Source of the DNA: Copromyces sp. CBS 386.78
Taxonomy: Eukaryota; Ascomycota; Sordariomycetes; Sordariales; Sordariaceae
Length of the DNA: 64,000 nucleotides
NCBI GenBank assembly: GCA_030685235.1
Contig: MU839126.1
Coordinates: 122,031-186,030 of the forward strand
Direction of reading: 5' to 3'
Shown: piece by piece, positions 49,457 to 61,499 of the stretch
How the letters are laid out: every line of letters begins with the position of its first letter
Position numbering within the stretch: the stretch's first letter is position 1
Translations under genes and position numbers: made by a program
The notes under the pieces: generated by a model
Told to the model about the DNA's origin: nothing
What the model saw: only the letters and a program-made list of their open reading frames with translations
The model's database searches: none

Positions 49457-50178
49457 AGTCGGGATTCGGTTTGAGGTTATTGAAAGGATAGTTGTTTAGC
49501 ATTGTCTGGTCAGGTCAGCATTTGGGTGTTGGGTTATTGTTAGGCAATGGATATTCTTTTGCATTTTAGGGAACATGGGAGTGTTTTGCATAACAATGGG
49601 CGTTTTGTACATGTGCATAGATATCAGCGTTGTGATGGTCTTTTATAAGATGGGAAGTACGGGCTGGATATAACTATATCCTGGCCTAATGGATACAAGA
49701 GATAAATACATTCAAGGTACCTCTCAAAGACAACGTTTTCTGTGTGAATAGGGAGTGGTTATGTGAAGTTCGATTGCGCTCCTAGTTTGTCATCTTGTAG
49801 GTTGGCCAATCGACCGCTCATAAACTGTATATGGATATTTTTTTTTTTTTTTTGGAAACATACACCCGAAGCAAAATATCGCTATAGTTCGCTTTGTTTC
49901 TCCAATCAACATCCCCCGTCCCCCAATTCATCCTGTCCTCAAGGAGAGTAAACTCCCATACCAAATATATACGAGCCCACAAAGCTGGGATTGAATCCCA
50001 ATCACTCGTACCTTTCCAAAGCCATCAAAGCCCAAACCGCGTCAACAACTTTGTAAACAGCCCAAGCCAAGACGGGAAGCAAAATCACAACCTGGCGGGA
50101 CTTCGGCACTCTAGCCCAGCGCGCCATCTCCATCAAAACCTTGCCAGTCCACCTCACCAACGGATCCCATTGATTTCC
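49457..50178. other. Convergent 3' flanks, 722 bp
   Basis: This contains a 16-T run at 49838-49853 and the motif aaggtacct at 49714. No gene is seen. A perfect short palindrome-like string (tgggattgaatccca, near 49986) superficially recalls a tRNA T-arm but does not form one. Confidence 0.5.
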
Positions 50179-51300
50179 CTACGCATCAGCCGAAAACGCC
50201 CTCAAGACGCCAATCCCAAACCCAAACACCACCCCAAACGCAATCGAAACCCGCCACCGCTTAGATAACATGCCCTCCTCCCTCAACACCCAAGCGATAG
50301 CCCCCAGCGGAAACACAAACCCAATAAACATGCCCTTGACGAGGGTATCTACCATCCCGTTGAACCCATCCGTTTCGGCACCCGCACCTATTGGTTCCGC
50401 GTCGTCATTACCAACGCCGCCGTCAAGACCGGGTCCGCCCACCCCGCCGTGGTTGGTATCTATCCACGCGTCCTCCATTGATCGTAGAGTATCCGGGGAG
50501 GGCATGGTGTCGGGAGTAAACCGGGAGGCTTGGATGGAAGTGAATTGCAGGCGGAGCTGGTTCACTTCTGCTGGAGTAAACCCGGCGGAGAGAAAGCGGT
50601 CGAAGCCGCGAGGGGTGTTGCGGTCTACCTCCCTGGCTTCCCGCGTCGAGGTCCGGGACCGGGTTCCTCCTCCTCCTGCCAAAGAGGATGAGGAGGGGGG
50701 TTGGAGGCCGGTGGTGCGGCTGATTTTCCCGCCAATGTTGGTACCAGGTGAATCGACGGATCCCACGGGGGGAGGTACAAAAGACGCGGCCGCCGCTTCC
50801 GTGGCTAATTCTTGGTCGGTGAGTTCGTCGGCTATACTACAGTTTACGTAGACCCTTTGCTGCTGCTGTTGTTGCTGTTGGCGATCAACGGCTTTTCCCT
50901 TGCCCTTGCCCTTGGTGTCGACGGCCATAGGCGGCGGGGGAGGCGGGCGGAGGACGGAGCTGACGATGGCGGTGTCTGGAAGGATTTTGCCGGCGTGGAT
51001 GAAGCGGAGACGGCTCCGGGCTGCTTTGGCGGTGGTTCCGTCATCTCTGCTGTCTTTGCTGGAGGATAGAGCTAGGAGGCGCTCGCGGATGCGGTGCTTA
51101 AGAGCGACGATGGTGGTGCGGTTGGGAGAGGGGATGTCGAGGTGCAGGTCGGGGAGGGAGGCGCTGAATCTGACTGTGAGGTGGAGGGATGGTGATAATG
51201 ATGGGTTGTTTGATGATGACGAGGTTGTCGTGTTGGTCGGGAGAAGCGGTGTTCTGGAGGTTTGGTTGGAGAAGGTGATATCCTCCCAGTCGTCGCTCAT
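50179..51300 (-). CDS. dsc3: Dsc3 subunit of the Golgi Dsc E3 ubiquitin ligase
   Basis: A single exon of 373 residues. Residues about 38-155 form a ubiquitin-like domain (LHLTVRFSASLPDLHLDI, LKHRIRERLLAL, RLRFIHAGKILPD, YVNCSIADELTDQE), interrupted by a Pro-rich/poly-Gln insertion with eight Q. A Ser/Gly-rich linker leads to the conserved segment RGFDRFLSAGFTPAEVNQLR, then two membrane spans near the C-terminus (MFIGFVFPLGAIAWVL and VSIAFGVVFGFGIGVL). This is the Dsc3 (DUF2407) layout. The Dsc complex in fission yeast and filamentous fungi cleaves SREBP-type factors under low oxygen and degrades misplaced Golgi membrane proteins. The lengths of the linkers are unusual but both halves are intact. 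Confidence 0.9.
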   Translation of the reverse strand: MSDDWEDITFSNQTSRTPLLPTNTTTSSSSNNPSLSPSLHLTVRFSASLPDLHLDIPSPNRTTIVALKHRIRERLLALSSSKDSRDDGTTAKAARSRLRFIHAGKILPDTAIVSSVLRPPPPPPMAVDTKGKGKGKAVDRQQQQQQQQRVYVNCSIADELTDQELATEAAAASFVPPPVGSVDSPGTNIGGKISRTTGLQPPSSSSLAGGGGTRSRTSTREAREVDRNTPRGFDRFLSAGFTPAEVNQLRLQFTSIQASRFTPDTMPSPDTLRSMEDAWIDTNHGGVGGPGLDGGVGNDDAEPIGAGAETDGFNGMVDTLVKGMFIGFVFPLGAIAWVLREEGMLSKRWRVSIAFGVVFGFGIGVLRAFSADA

Positions 51301-52152
51301 TGTGTTTGGACTGTGTACAGCCTCTTCAGGCTACCGATTTGGGGGTGTTTTGGCGATATAGTAGTGACCGTATGCAGTGGATTTCCGGATGCGATTATCG
51401 TTGTGAAAGCGGTCGTTGAGATGTTCGATGAAATGGAACGCAACCAAGAGAGGAGGTGACGATTAACAGACTACACTACACAGCACCTGCCCTGGCTTTG
51501 ACTAGGCCCGGTGTTCGAAAGTAACAAGGTACGGAGTGACGAGGATGAGAGCGGTAGTAGTGAAGCAACGAACTTGAAAAAAATAAGTATTAACTATTAC
51601 AAGTACTTAAAAGTTATGTGATAAAGTTGCCTATTTCTACGAGGCCATCAAGGTTCACGAGCTTTGTAAAGTGTGAGCTTCGAGAAAGAAGGGCCAAGCT
51701 CCCCCACTCTGACGCGTGAGTGGTCGCCACAACCCCAAGACAGCTATGTATCTATCGGGGTTACGTGATTACTTGAACTCCAGAACCCAACGACGCGCCT
51801 TGGCATCATCTTCAAGACCTCATCCACCAAAGATACAACATGATATTCTTTTCCATCAAGATTGACCCCTTCTTATCAACCTACTCATACAAGATGCTGC
51901 TCCAATTGAGATTTTCCATGTAACTGCCCAAACAAATGTCGCTGGTTGTCCCTTTGTTTGGCACAGTTGCCTCCTAAACCTCGATCGAGACCCTTTTCCT
52001 CTCAACCGGCCAATGCGTATATATCCTACAGTATTCCAACAATTCTTTTCCATAGCAGTGGTAATGTCCATCGGAAACCCCTCCAGCAACATTGTCTTGA
52101 TATCCGGATGAAAGCAATCGTATGTATTCAGCAGATCAGCATCGGCGAGTGC
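51301..52152. other. Intergenic 852 bp: dsc3 promoter and 3' flank of the GTPase gene
   Basis: No coding frame is recognised. A caaggtacgg motif lies near 51526. Confidence 0.5.
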
Positions 52153-54346
52153 CTACAAGTGACGGCTCCACGTACGGCCCGGAGTCGGACCATTCGGAAA
52201 CCCGCAAAGCGCATCAACCATGACCTTACCCGCATCCCTGACCGTCTCCTTGGCCTTCTCTCGACGCTTTCTATGGGCAATGCCTATCTCCTTCTTTCTC
52301 ATTTGGGCCAGGGTGAAGTTGACGATGCCCCGGAACGCATCATCGACGTTCTCGCCCGTCTTGGCTGAGCACTCGCCATAGCCGGCGACACGGGAATGGT
52401 ATGCTGCACTGCGGCCCATGTCGGCCATGACTGGCTCCTTGCGAGGCAGAAAGCTGAGTCCCAAGGGCGGGAAGGCTGGGCGGAGATCTTTCTTGAGGCC
52501 GAGAAGGAAGCGAGGACAGTCGATGAGGGAGCGGTCGAGTTTGGGTTTCCACTGGATGAGGAGGCATTGGGTTAGTGACCTAGGCGGCTTCGTTATGATA
52601 AGTGCGGTACAAGACATACCGTATCACAAATGGCGGGAAGATTCTTAACGTCCTCGATGCTGTAGCAGATGATGGCAGCTTGGAAGAAGTTGGAGGCCAG
52701 CTGGGTGGTCCGCTCATTAGCAATGTTGCCTGGGAAGTCCCAGAGCTCGATAGTGACGAGCTTTCCGTCGTCAGCAATGATGGAGAAACTGCGATAATCT
52801 GTAGTATGGGATGAGGGAGCACTTGGGATCTGCTGGTCAGTAATCGGCGAGTGCTGAGGAGAATCAATCGATTTCTTTTCCTGAGATTGGATTTTAGTAT
52901 GTCTTCCATTGCACATATCAATGGCAAGTGCCTACGTACCTCAGTAAAATCTCCAGAGACGAGGCGGCTATACATGTCATGTTAGCAACATCACCCATTC
53001 CCAGAAACACCCGAGAGTACTCACTTGACCAAAGCCGTTTTGCCCGCATTAGCATCACCAACCAGACAAATCTTGATCTTTCTCTCCGGCCCAGAAGAGC
53101 CTGAGGCAGAGCGCAGCTTCTCGGAACCAGGCATCCACGAGAAAGAGCTCAGTCGGCTGAACACCTCCCTAGTGCCGACAGACCCGGCAGGAGTACCTGC
53201 TCGCTTAGAAGCACGACTGCTTCTGATGCTTCTTAGGCTCATCTTCGACAAGCCACGCTTGAGAGTGTTGGTAAGCTTGCTGCGCTTGGTAGCAGGCCGC
53301 TCCAACGTGTCGGCATTTGAGTCCTGTCATCAGGCATTAGCGTCTACTTCTTCTACGTTACGGTGCTGAGCTAAAGATGGACGTACCACTTGACGCTTGA
53401 TGCTCTTACGCTTGGGAACACTAAGCATGGAGTCCTCCGCACCAGGCCAGATGGTCTTCGCATCCTCGTCTTTGACAATCTCGGTCTCGACCTGGTTCAG
53501 CTTGATCTCCCTCAGGACAGCAGGCTTGTGAGGGGTGGGCTTGCGAATGCGGCGATACTTGGGGGCGTCGTCTTGGTTCTCCTTGTCTGAGTCGTCGCCG
53601 TCTTCTATGTCCATCATGGCATAGCGAACGACAGTTTGTGCCAGCCCGGACTCGTCGGCCTGGGGCTCGGCCCCGCCCATTTCCGTGTCGTTTTGTTCAA
53701 GTCCGTGTTCCACAGGGTCCTCATAAATGATGAAGTCTTCGTTCTCAACACCAGCCAACCAGTCGTCCATCCTGTCTGTGGCTAAATATTCAACACCGCC
53801 TCTGTCGTCAACAAGTGCTACACCATACATGGGCACAGGGTCCTCAATCTGGTGGTCGATGTCGTGACAAGGTCTATAGGATCTTGTACACGAGGGTGTA
53901 TGCCTGTGGCTGTGTTCCTGGTGTTGGTGGTGGGTGTTCCTGTTATGGCGGGCTGATGACGATGCCTTAGTCCGAGTCCTTGGGTTCCGAATGTCGCGTA
54001 GAGCCCAGTCAGGGATGTCTGTTTCGAACTGGCGATTCGGATGATAGTCTCTATGGGGTCTGGAAGGGGCGCGACCAACCCTCGAGGACGTACGATGGAC
54101 GTCGGAGGTTGAAGGATGAGGGAAAGGATTATGTGATTGATAGCGCGCCGATTGATCACCGCACGAGTTGGTTGCTGGAGGGGAAGCAAGCTGTCCAGCA
54201 GGGCTAAGGCGAGGAGGGACCCGCAACTTGAAGCTATACGGGGTTGATCCATAACTCGGAGAGGGAGGTGGTCGCATTCCGTTGGCGGGAATGGGGTGAC
54301 CGCCTACCATAGGCAACGGTATGCTAGGAGATGGCGATTTCACCAT
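52153..54346 (-). CDS. Atypical Rho-like GTPase with a ~400-residue N-terminal extension and no CaaX box
   Basis: Five exons (54346-53387, 53323-53025, 52967-52940, 52880-52620, 52551-52153) give 648 residues. The ATG sits in a perfect GCCGCCACCATGG-type context. Residues 1-400 are disordered: Pro/Ser-rich, then acidic, then basic (KRSKLTNTLKRGLSKMSLRSIRSSRASKR is split here: KRSKLTNTLKRG and SKMSLRSIRSSRASKR). The G domain starts about 402. G1 is GDANAGKT (409-416), with the exon 2/3 junction giving LVNRLVSGDF. G3 is WDFPGN with Asp477 and Gly480, so the usual catalytic Gln is Asn. G4 is LKKD (535-538), as in some Rho proteins, and G5 is CSAK (577-580). The switch I segment is replaced by a longer Ser/Thr/Gln-rich stretch (430-457). 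The C-terminus ends TWSRHL, without a prenylation cysteine. A Rho-family origin is likely; normal GTP hydrolysis is doubtful. The exon 4 acceptor is the least certain junction. Confidence 0.8.
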
Positions 54347-55488
54347 GGTGGCGGCCGCGGGGGAAGAGCAAGAAGGGTTAGAAGCTGTATCAGAAGGTGA
54401 AACGTGCTGGAACAAGATGAATGGTCGAAGGAAAAAGAGGGGCGCAAACTGTTGTTGTCAGCCGTTGGGTTGTTTGCTGAGGTGATCAGGGACGCGAATG
54501 GAGATAATGGGCAAAGATGAGAAAGAGGCCCTTCTCGCGACAAATGGGCTGCAAGATGGCAAGCGCCCAACTACAGTCAGTTCTTATCCGAACAAAAAAG
54601 ACACAGCAAGCTGAGCAAACTGTTGGCTAGTGCAGAGGTCGGGCCGGCAAAAGTGGAATGGTTTCAAAGGTCCTTGGACGTGACAGATGGGATGGAAGGC
54701 GGAAGATATCTGGTTGCCCTAGGAGACGACATCAGGGGCAGGCAGACGACACACCTAGGCAGGAACACCACCGACACAACCTGATGATTGTTTCGGGTTC
54801 AGGTTACGGATGTCATTTCCGCCAGATAGGATCAGGACTATTGATGAGAAAGACAAGCGAACGGTAAAAACAAAGAGCACATGGGTCGTCGACTGTCGAT
54901 GGTCATGGTCAAACCCCACAGAAATTGTGTGCCCTTTTCAAATTTGATGAACGTTCAACCAAGACCAATGCTGGGGTCGCCGAATTCACATACACATTTC
55001 GTCGTTTCGACTTTTATGGTCATCTTTAACCCAACAGGTTCGTCAAGGTGAATTTAGACAGTAAGTAAGTGGCCGATTATCCCAACATATTTGTTATCAC
55101 CAACCTACACTTATTTCCTTCTAGGAGCCAAATCCTTTCTTCCAATTGATATGTTCTGCCGAAATTCAAACTGGACATTGCAAAACACAACAGTGAGCGC
55201 CGAAAGAGGGATGTTGTTGATATGCTGGGTACATGCAATAGTCGCATATGCAACTAGCGCAATGAACCCCCTGACCTTTATCAAGCCGCCACAGGCCCCA
55301 CTTCCCCGGATTGCGACATTCCGTGCTGCGGGCCCGATTACGGAGTCATACTCACAGGCGTAGTGTATCAAAGCCGTAATGGTGCAACAACCCGTGAGAA
55401 ACTAAAAAAAGGCTTACACATCCCAATACAATCACTAAACAGTGTACAGTATTATCTCTTCTGTTATAACCAACTTACCTTGTTCTTC
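54347..55488. other. Divergent promoter between the GTPase (-) and bna3 (+) genes
   Basis: This is 1.1 kb without a recognisable coding frame. Confidence 0.5.
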
Positions 55489-56957
55489 ATGAGCGGATTG
55501 CTGCTCCCAGTCCTCCGCCGGCCTTCATCGTTGATTTCCACTGGCACTGTCGTGAAATCACCTCAACAACTTGTTCAGTCACAGCGTCATCATCTTCATT
55601 CCTCATCCCGCCTAATGAGCGCAAAACTTCAACCCGCCGCCCGCGTGGCCGGCAACCGCCAGGATGTTTGGTGAGTGACCATGAGAAACAAGCCTCACTC
55701 ACACTGAGAAGGGCATGTCTTGGCTAACATGTGGAGTTCAGGACCATCGTCAACGAGGCCGCCGCCGCCTCTCCCAGACAGCCCATCGTCAACATGGGCC
55801 AGGGTTTCTTTGGCTACAACCCGCCCGAGTTCATCCTGAACGCCGCCAAGAAGGCTCTGGACAGAGTCGAATGCAACCAGTACTCCCCTACCCGCGGCCG
55901 TCCCAGGCTAAGGAAGGCCCTCTCCAAGGCGTACGCGCCTCACTGGGGCCGTGAGCTGGACCCGGAGACCGAGATCACTATCACCACGGGCGCCAACGAG
56001 GGCATGCTCAGCGCCTTCATGGCCTTCGTCGAGCCCGGCGACGAGGTCATCGTGTTCGAGCCCTTCTTCGACCAGTACATCAGCAACATTGAGATGCCCG
56101 GCGGCAAGATCGTGTACGTGCCCATGCACCCGCCCAAGGACGGCCACATCAAGACGCTGTCGGCGTCCGAGTGGACCATTGACTTTGACGAGCTCGAGCG
56201 CGCCGTCACCCCGCGCACCAAGATGCTCGTCATCAACACCCCGCACAACCCCGTCGGCAAGGTCTTCTCGCGCGCCGAGCTCGAGCGCATCGCCGACCTG
56301 TGCGTCAAGAACCAGATCATCATCCTGTCGGATGAGGTCTACGACCGCCTCTTCTACACCCCATTCACCCGCATGGCCACCTTGTCCCCCGAAGTAGAGA
56401 AGATCACCCTCACCGTCGGCTCGGCCGGCAAGAACTTCTACGCCACCGGCTGGCGCGTCGGCTGGCTCATGGGCCCCGCCGAGCTGATCCAGTACGTGGC
56501 CGCCGCGCACACGCGCATCTGCTACTCGTCCGTCTCGCCCCTCCAGGAAGCCTGCGCCATCGGCTTCGAGGAGGCCGACCAGCACGGCTTCTGGACGCAG
56601 TGCATCGAGGATATGCAGAACAAGATGAGCCGGTTCAACGCCATCTGGGACGAGCTCGGCCTGCCGTACTCGATCCCCGAGGGTGGCTACTTTGTCATGG
56701 CCAACCTCAACAAGGTGGAGATTCCCGAGGGGTACCCGTTCCCGCCGCATGTGGCGGAGCGCCCGAGGGATTTCAAGCTGGCGTGGTTCTTGATTCAGGA
56801 GCTGGGCGTGGCGGCGATCCCGCCTAGTGAGTTTTATACGGATGTGAATGCGCATATTGTGGAGGACTGGCTAAGGTTTGCCGTGTGCAAGCCCGATGAG
56901 GTGCTGGAGGATGCGAAGGAGAGGTTGAGGGGGTTGAAGAAGTTTATTAAGCAGTAA
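55489..56957 (+). CDS. bna3: Kynurenine aminotransferase Bna3 (cysteine-S-conjugate beta-lyase family)
   Basis: Exons 55489-55670 and 55742-56957 (71-bp intron) give 465 residues. The first 42 residues (MSGLLLPVLRRPSSLIS...) look like a mitochondrial presequence. A second in-frame ATG at 55615 (MSAKLQPAAR) begins the conserved enzyme, so two products are possible. The fold-type I PLP enzyme motifs are complete: NMGQGFFGYNPPEF, NQYSPTRGRPRLRKAL, TTGANEGM, NTPHNPVGK, LSDEVYDRLFY and GSAGKNFYATGWRVGW, with the PLP lysine Lys291 (Lys249 from the second ATG). The enzyme converts kynurenine plus 2-oxoglutarate to kynurenic acid and glutamate. There is strong C-ending codon bias, suggesting high expression. 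Confidence 0.94.
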
Positions 56958-57307
56958 AATGCTGCTCATAGATCTTGCGAGTGTGATTTCAAAAGAGGGG
57001 TTTGGAAAGACAGTACCTTTCTCGCTACAGTGACCCTGACTGATATAATGACACTTGGACATTCCAAGCGAGCATTACCTTCTCCTTTTCTTCGTCAAAC
57101 GCACGATAGAAATCTTACCGACAGACAAAGTTTGAAGGACAAGAGATAGCATGTTTGATATCAACCGTTGACTTGCGTAAGTAAAAATCCGTAACAAGCT
57201 ATTCGATGTCCAAAACCCCGTCCTGTTTCCCCGTCCTGAAGTACGTATGTATACATGTCCGATAAGACCACAGCCAAAAGAATACCTCCAAGTTGATAAG
57301 TAAAACC
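56958..57307. other. Convergent 3' flanks of bna3 and xdh
   Basis: 350 bp of non-coding DNA between two converging stop codons; nothing else is seen. Confidence 0.6.
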
Positions 57308-60300
57308 TCAAATAGCAATAAAGAAGCTCTGCTCCCCCTCCTTCGGCAACACCCTCGCCCTCTCAACAATCGGATCCACACAAGCCAACCTGATCCTCTC
57401 CGGCGTCGCCGGGCTCTCCAGCCTCAATAACCCATCATCCTTTCCACCCTCGGCCCCAACCTTGGCCTTGACACCATACTGCGCTCTCGCGGCCTTGAGC
57501 GCATCGCGAATGGCAAAGAACACCGCGCTGCCCATGAACAGCGGCGGCTCACCCACACCTCTACTCCTCTGAATCGTCCTCAGCTCCTTCCACTCCACTC
57601 CCTTGAGCAAGCTCACATTCCACTGCTGCGGAATGTCGCGGAAGCCAGGGATCTTGTAGGTGCCCGGTCCGCGGGTGAACAAGTTACCCGCCATCGGCCC
57701 GTTGCGCATCCACAGCGACTCCTCCATGGTGAACAGTCCCAACCCCTGGACAAATGCGCCCTGGATCTGGCCGTAGTCAATAGCCGGGTTGATACTCTGC
57801 CCCACGTCCATCTTGATGTCAGCGCGCAGACAGGTCCAGGTGCCCGTGAGCGTATCGATCTCCACCTCGGCGACCGCGACGCCCTGCGTGAAGTAGAAGA
57901 ACATCTTGCCCTTGTTCTCGCCCCAGGTGTAGCCGATCTCGGGCGTCTTATAGAAGCCTTGGGCGGACAGGTTGACGCGGTCAAAGTAGGCGGCGTGGGC
58001 GATGTCCTTCATGGTGGCGTCGGGGCCGAGCTTCTCGCGGTAGGGGGCGAGGCGCTCGTTGAGCTGCTGGCAGGCGTTGTAGATGGCGTAGCCGTTGAGA
58101 TCGGAAGAGGCCGAGGCGGCGGTGGCGGAGGCGTTGGCGACCGTGTTGGTGGCCGTTTCGGAGATGAAGACGTTCTCGAGGGGAACGTTGAGGGCCTGGG
58201 CGGCGATCTGGGTCATCTTGGTGTGTAGACCTTGACCCATTTCGGTACCGCCGTGGGCGACGAGCACGGAGCCATCGTGGTAGATATGGACGAGGGCACC
58301 GGCTTGGTTGAACCAGAGGGCAGTGAAGGAGATGCCGAACTTGGTGGGGATGATGGCGAGACCGCGCTTCCGCCACTTGTGCTCGGCGTTGTACTTGGCG
58401 ATGGCCTCGCGGCGGGACTCATACTCGGCCTCTTTCATGATTTGTTCCCACATGAGAGGAACGTGCCAGTCGTTGATTTCTTGGTTAAAGTGGGTACGCT
58501 CGCCGGGCTTGTAGAGGTTGATCTCACGGAATCGCTCGACAGGCATGCCGAGACGGTCGGCGACTTCGTTCATGTACGACTCCGCGATGAACATGCCCTG
58601 AGGGCCGCCGAAACCACGGAAGGCAGTGTTGGACATGGTGTTGGTCTTGCAAATGCGGCCGGTGACATGCATGTTGGGAATGTGGTAGCAGTTGTCCGAG
58701 TGCGTCATGGCACGCTCGCAGACGGCGGCACTCAAGTCCCAACACCAACCACCGTTGTTGAAGATATCAACCTCGAGGGCCTGGATCTTGCCATCCTTGT
58801 TGACACCCATCTTCCACCGACCCAAGAAGGGGTGGCGCTGTCCGGAGGTGACCATATCTTCTTCACGGGTCAACATGCAGCGGACGGGACGGCCGGTTTT
58901 TTGTGCAGCAAGGGCAATGATGCTGCTGAGTTGCACCGATCTCGTCTCCTTTCCACCGAAACCACCTCCCAACCGCTTGACCTTGACCACAATTTTGTTT
59001 GCGGCAACGTCCAAGACGCGGGCGGCATATGCTTGGGCTTCGTTGGGGTTCTGTGTACTGGAGATAATCTCCATCTCGCCGTCTTCGTGCTTGGGAATCG
59101 CCAACGTGGCGTTGGTCTCCAGGTAGAAATGCTCCTGACCACCCATTCTGGCTACGCCAGAGAAGACATAGTCAGAGTTCTCGAAGCCCTCCTTTGTGTC
59201 ACCCTTCTTAATCTCCCTGAAGAAGTCAAAGAAGCTCTCCTTCTCGATAGCCTCCTCGATGGTGTAAATGGCAGGCAACTCCTCATATCTCACCTTGACA
59301 GCTCTGGCACCCTCGGCAGCACGGGCAGCCGATGTAGCAACAATAAGGCCAATAGGCTGACCAGCTGTGTAAATAGTGTCTTCGGCGAAGAAGACTTCTT
59401 GGTAGTGAGGGGCGCCCCAGTGATTGGCCGCGGCATTGGGCATGTCATTCTTGTCGATGTAGTCAACAACTCCTGGAATATCCAACGCAGCTGAAGCGTC
59501 CACCGACAACAGCTTGGCATGCGCCTTTGTGGAGAGGACCAAGCAACCGTACAGTTCATTCTTCAATGGTGGGATATCGTCGGTGTATTGAGCCTCTCCC
59601 GTGACCTGCTTCAGCGCTGCAAGATGAGGGTTCGATTTGCCAACAGTTTCTTGCAGGTAAGAAGAAGCCGCCTCCTTATCTTCCTGACCAGTAGAAATTT
59701 GTCTCTCCAGCTCGGGCACGGCCTCTTCATCGGCGTTGCTTCCCAGAATAAGCATGAACTCGTGGTAGAATCGGTAGAAGAGACCGATGGCCAGCGACTT
59801 TCTGTATGTGGCCATGCCACCTGGTACGCTGAATGACAGGTTGAAATCCCGCTCCAGCGCGTTCATGACGCCTTCCAGTGTCTCTTGCTCGGCGAACTTT
59901 TTGCCCAGGAGATATGAATTTGCGGTCTTGGCAGCGACGGTTGCGGGCGCCATGCCGCCGTAGACAAGGTTGCATTGGTCGACAATGCCGTCCTCGTTGA
60001 GACGAACTCTGAAGGCAGAGGTAACGATAGCAATATCGTCATCTTTCCTCTTGGCCTGCTTGTAAGCCCGGAATAGCTCATTGTTCTCCAGAGTTAGCGG
60101 GACACGGATGGCTGCCAAAACGGCATCCTGGGGAAGTGCCGTACGGCGATAACCAGTGAAGAACTGGGCCATAGGGATCTTGGTCTCGACAATTCCGTCG
60201 TCACCGAGGGACTTGGCCACCAAAACGGCATCAGCAGCTAGCAGTACTGGGTTCAAATCAGAAATGGGCGAAGCAGTCACCAAGTTTCCTGCTGGTGTAC

Positions 60301-61499
60301 CCACGTTCCTGATCTGCCTGCCAGCAAAGTACTTGAGCTGCTTGTACATGGCGTTGAAGATCTGCCCCCTCTTCTCTCCGTAGTGCCTGATGGCTTCCTG
60401 GCAGACATTCTCCAGATCGGTAAGGGTGATGTTGCCGCCCACCTCGATGTGGTTTTCCTTGAAGGAATACTGTCGTAGCTCGGGAATATCGCCGACAAAG
60501 ACAGAGATGGGATATTGGAAAGCCTTGAACTTGATCTCGATCTGTGTTTCCGTGCTCCCACCGATGATCTTGGCATTTGGATACACCTTCTTGATCTCAA
60601 GTAACTGCTCAAGCTTGGTAGGACGGAACCAACGTTTTCGCTTGTTTCCAAACGAAAGCGGCCTAAACTCCTGCTTCTTGAGTGCTGGAGGGAAGATGAG
60701 CTCGGTCTCGGGGTTATACTCGATGAATCCTGGAGGCGTAAAGCGCTTGATGGGCTGGTCGTCTCCGTTCTTGTTTGCTCCTCCGCAGCCACCACCACCT
60801 CCCTCCATGCAGCAGCCGTTGCCTCCGTTTGCCTTGCTGTTACCGCAAGCCGCAGGAGCTTTCTTGGTGAAAGTGTGAGCAGCGTCTAGAATAGGGCGGT
60901 ATCCGGTACACCTGCAGAGATTTCCATCGAAAGCCTCTTCGATGTCGTGTTCCGAGGGGCTGTCATTGTTGCGCAGGAGAGCGTACAAGCTCATGACGAT
61001 ACCGGGCGTACAGAAACCGCACTGGGAGCCATTGCCTTTGGCCACCCGTTCCTGGGCGGGATGCGGCTTCTTGACGTTCCCGATACCCTCGACAGTGATG
61101 ACATGCTTGCCGTCGACAGATACTAATGGTGCTAGACAGGCATTTACACTGGCATGGTAAATCTTGTTTGTTGTTGGGTTGAACTGGGAGACAACAACAG
61201 TGCATGCTCCACAACCGCCTTCTCCACAGCCGCTGTCAGGGGAATCTTGTCAGCTATCGAACGGCCTTGAAGGTATCCGGATGAAGTCGTGGGTGAACAT
61301 ACAGCTTGGTGCCCGTCAACCCAATACCACGAAGATATTCCAACAGGGTGATTTCCGGATCGATGTCGTCCAAGACCACCCGGGTGCCGTTGAGGTAGAA
61401 ACGAAGAGTGTCGTCGAATGTTGTTGTTAGAGATCCGGGCAGTGATCCCAGGTCTGGAGAGGCGAAGCCCGACTCCACGGGGACAGCGCTCGGAGCCAT
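57308..61499 (-). CDS. xdh: Xanthine dehydrogenase (purine hydroxylase I)
   Basis: Exon 1 (61499-61303) and exon 2 (61232-57308) flank a 70-bp intron that falls just before the first iron-sulphur motif; the protein has 1373 residues. The first 2Fe-2S cluster is GCGEGGCGAC (Cys68, 73, 76). The second is CGFC/CRC (Cys137, 140, 172, 174). A Gly/Cys-rich insertion (CCMEGGGGGCGG) lies between it and the FAD domain, which shows IIGGSTETQIEIKFK and RNVGTPAGNLVTASPISDLNP. The molybdopterin domain has GGGFGGKETR, AFRGFGGPQG and GVGEPPLFMGSAVFFAIRDA with catalytic Glu1294. The enzyme oxidises hypoxanthine to xanthine and urate with NAD in purine catabolism. In fungi it is usually under nitrogen control; GATA-type sites lie upstream. 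It is intact. Confidence 0.96.

Noticed and set aside
49981..50010. Palindromic tgggattgaatccca resembling a tRNA T-arm
   Set aside because: The stem and loop lengths do not fit a T-arm and no other tRNA arms are present.
53818..54252. Alternative minus-strand frame within the GTPase N-terminal exon
   Set aside because: The frame chosen for the gene has an optimal ATG context and splices in phase into the G domain; this one does not.
55908..56855. 315-codon open frame antisense to bna3
   Set aside because: Same reason: a mirror of C-ending codon use in the aminotransferase gene.
58232..59494. 420-codon open frame antisense to xanthine dehydrogenase
   Set aside because: It is a shadow caused by strong codon bias in a well-supported gene; it shows no domain of its own.
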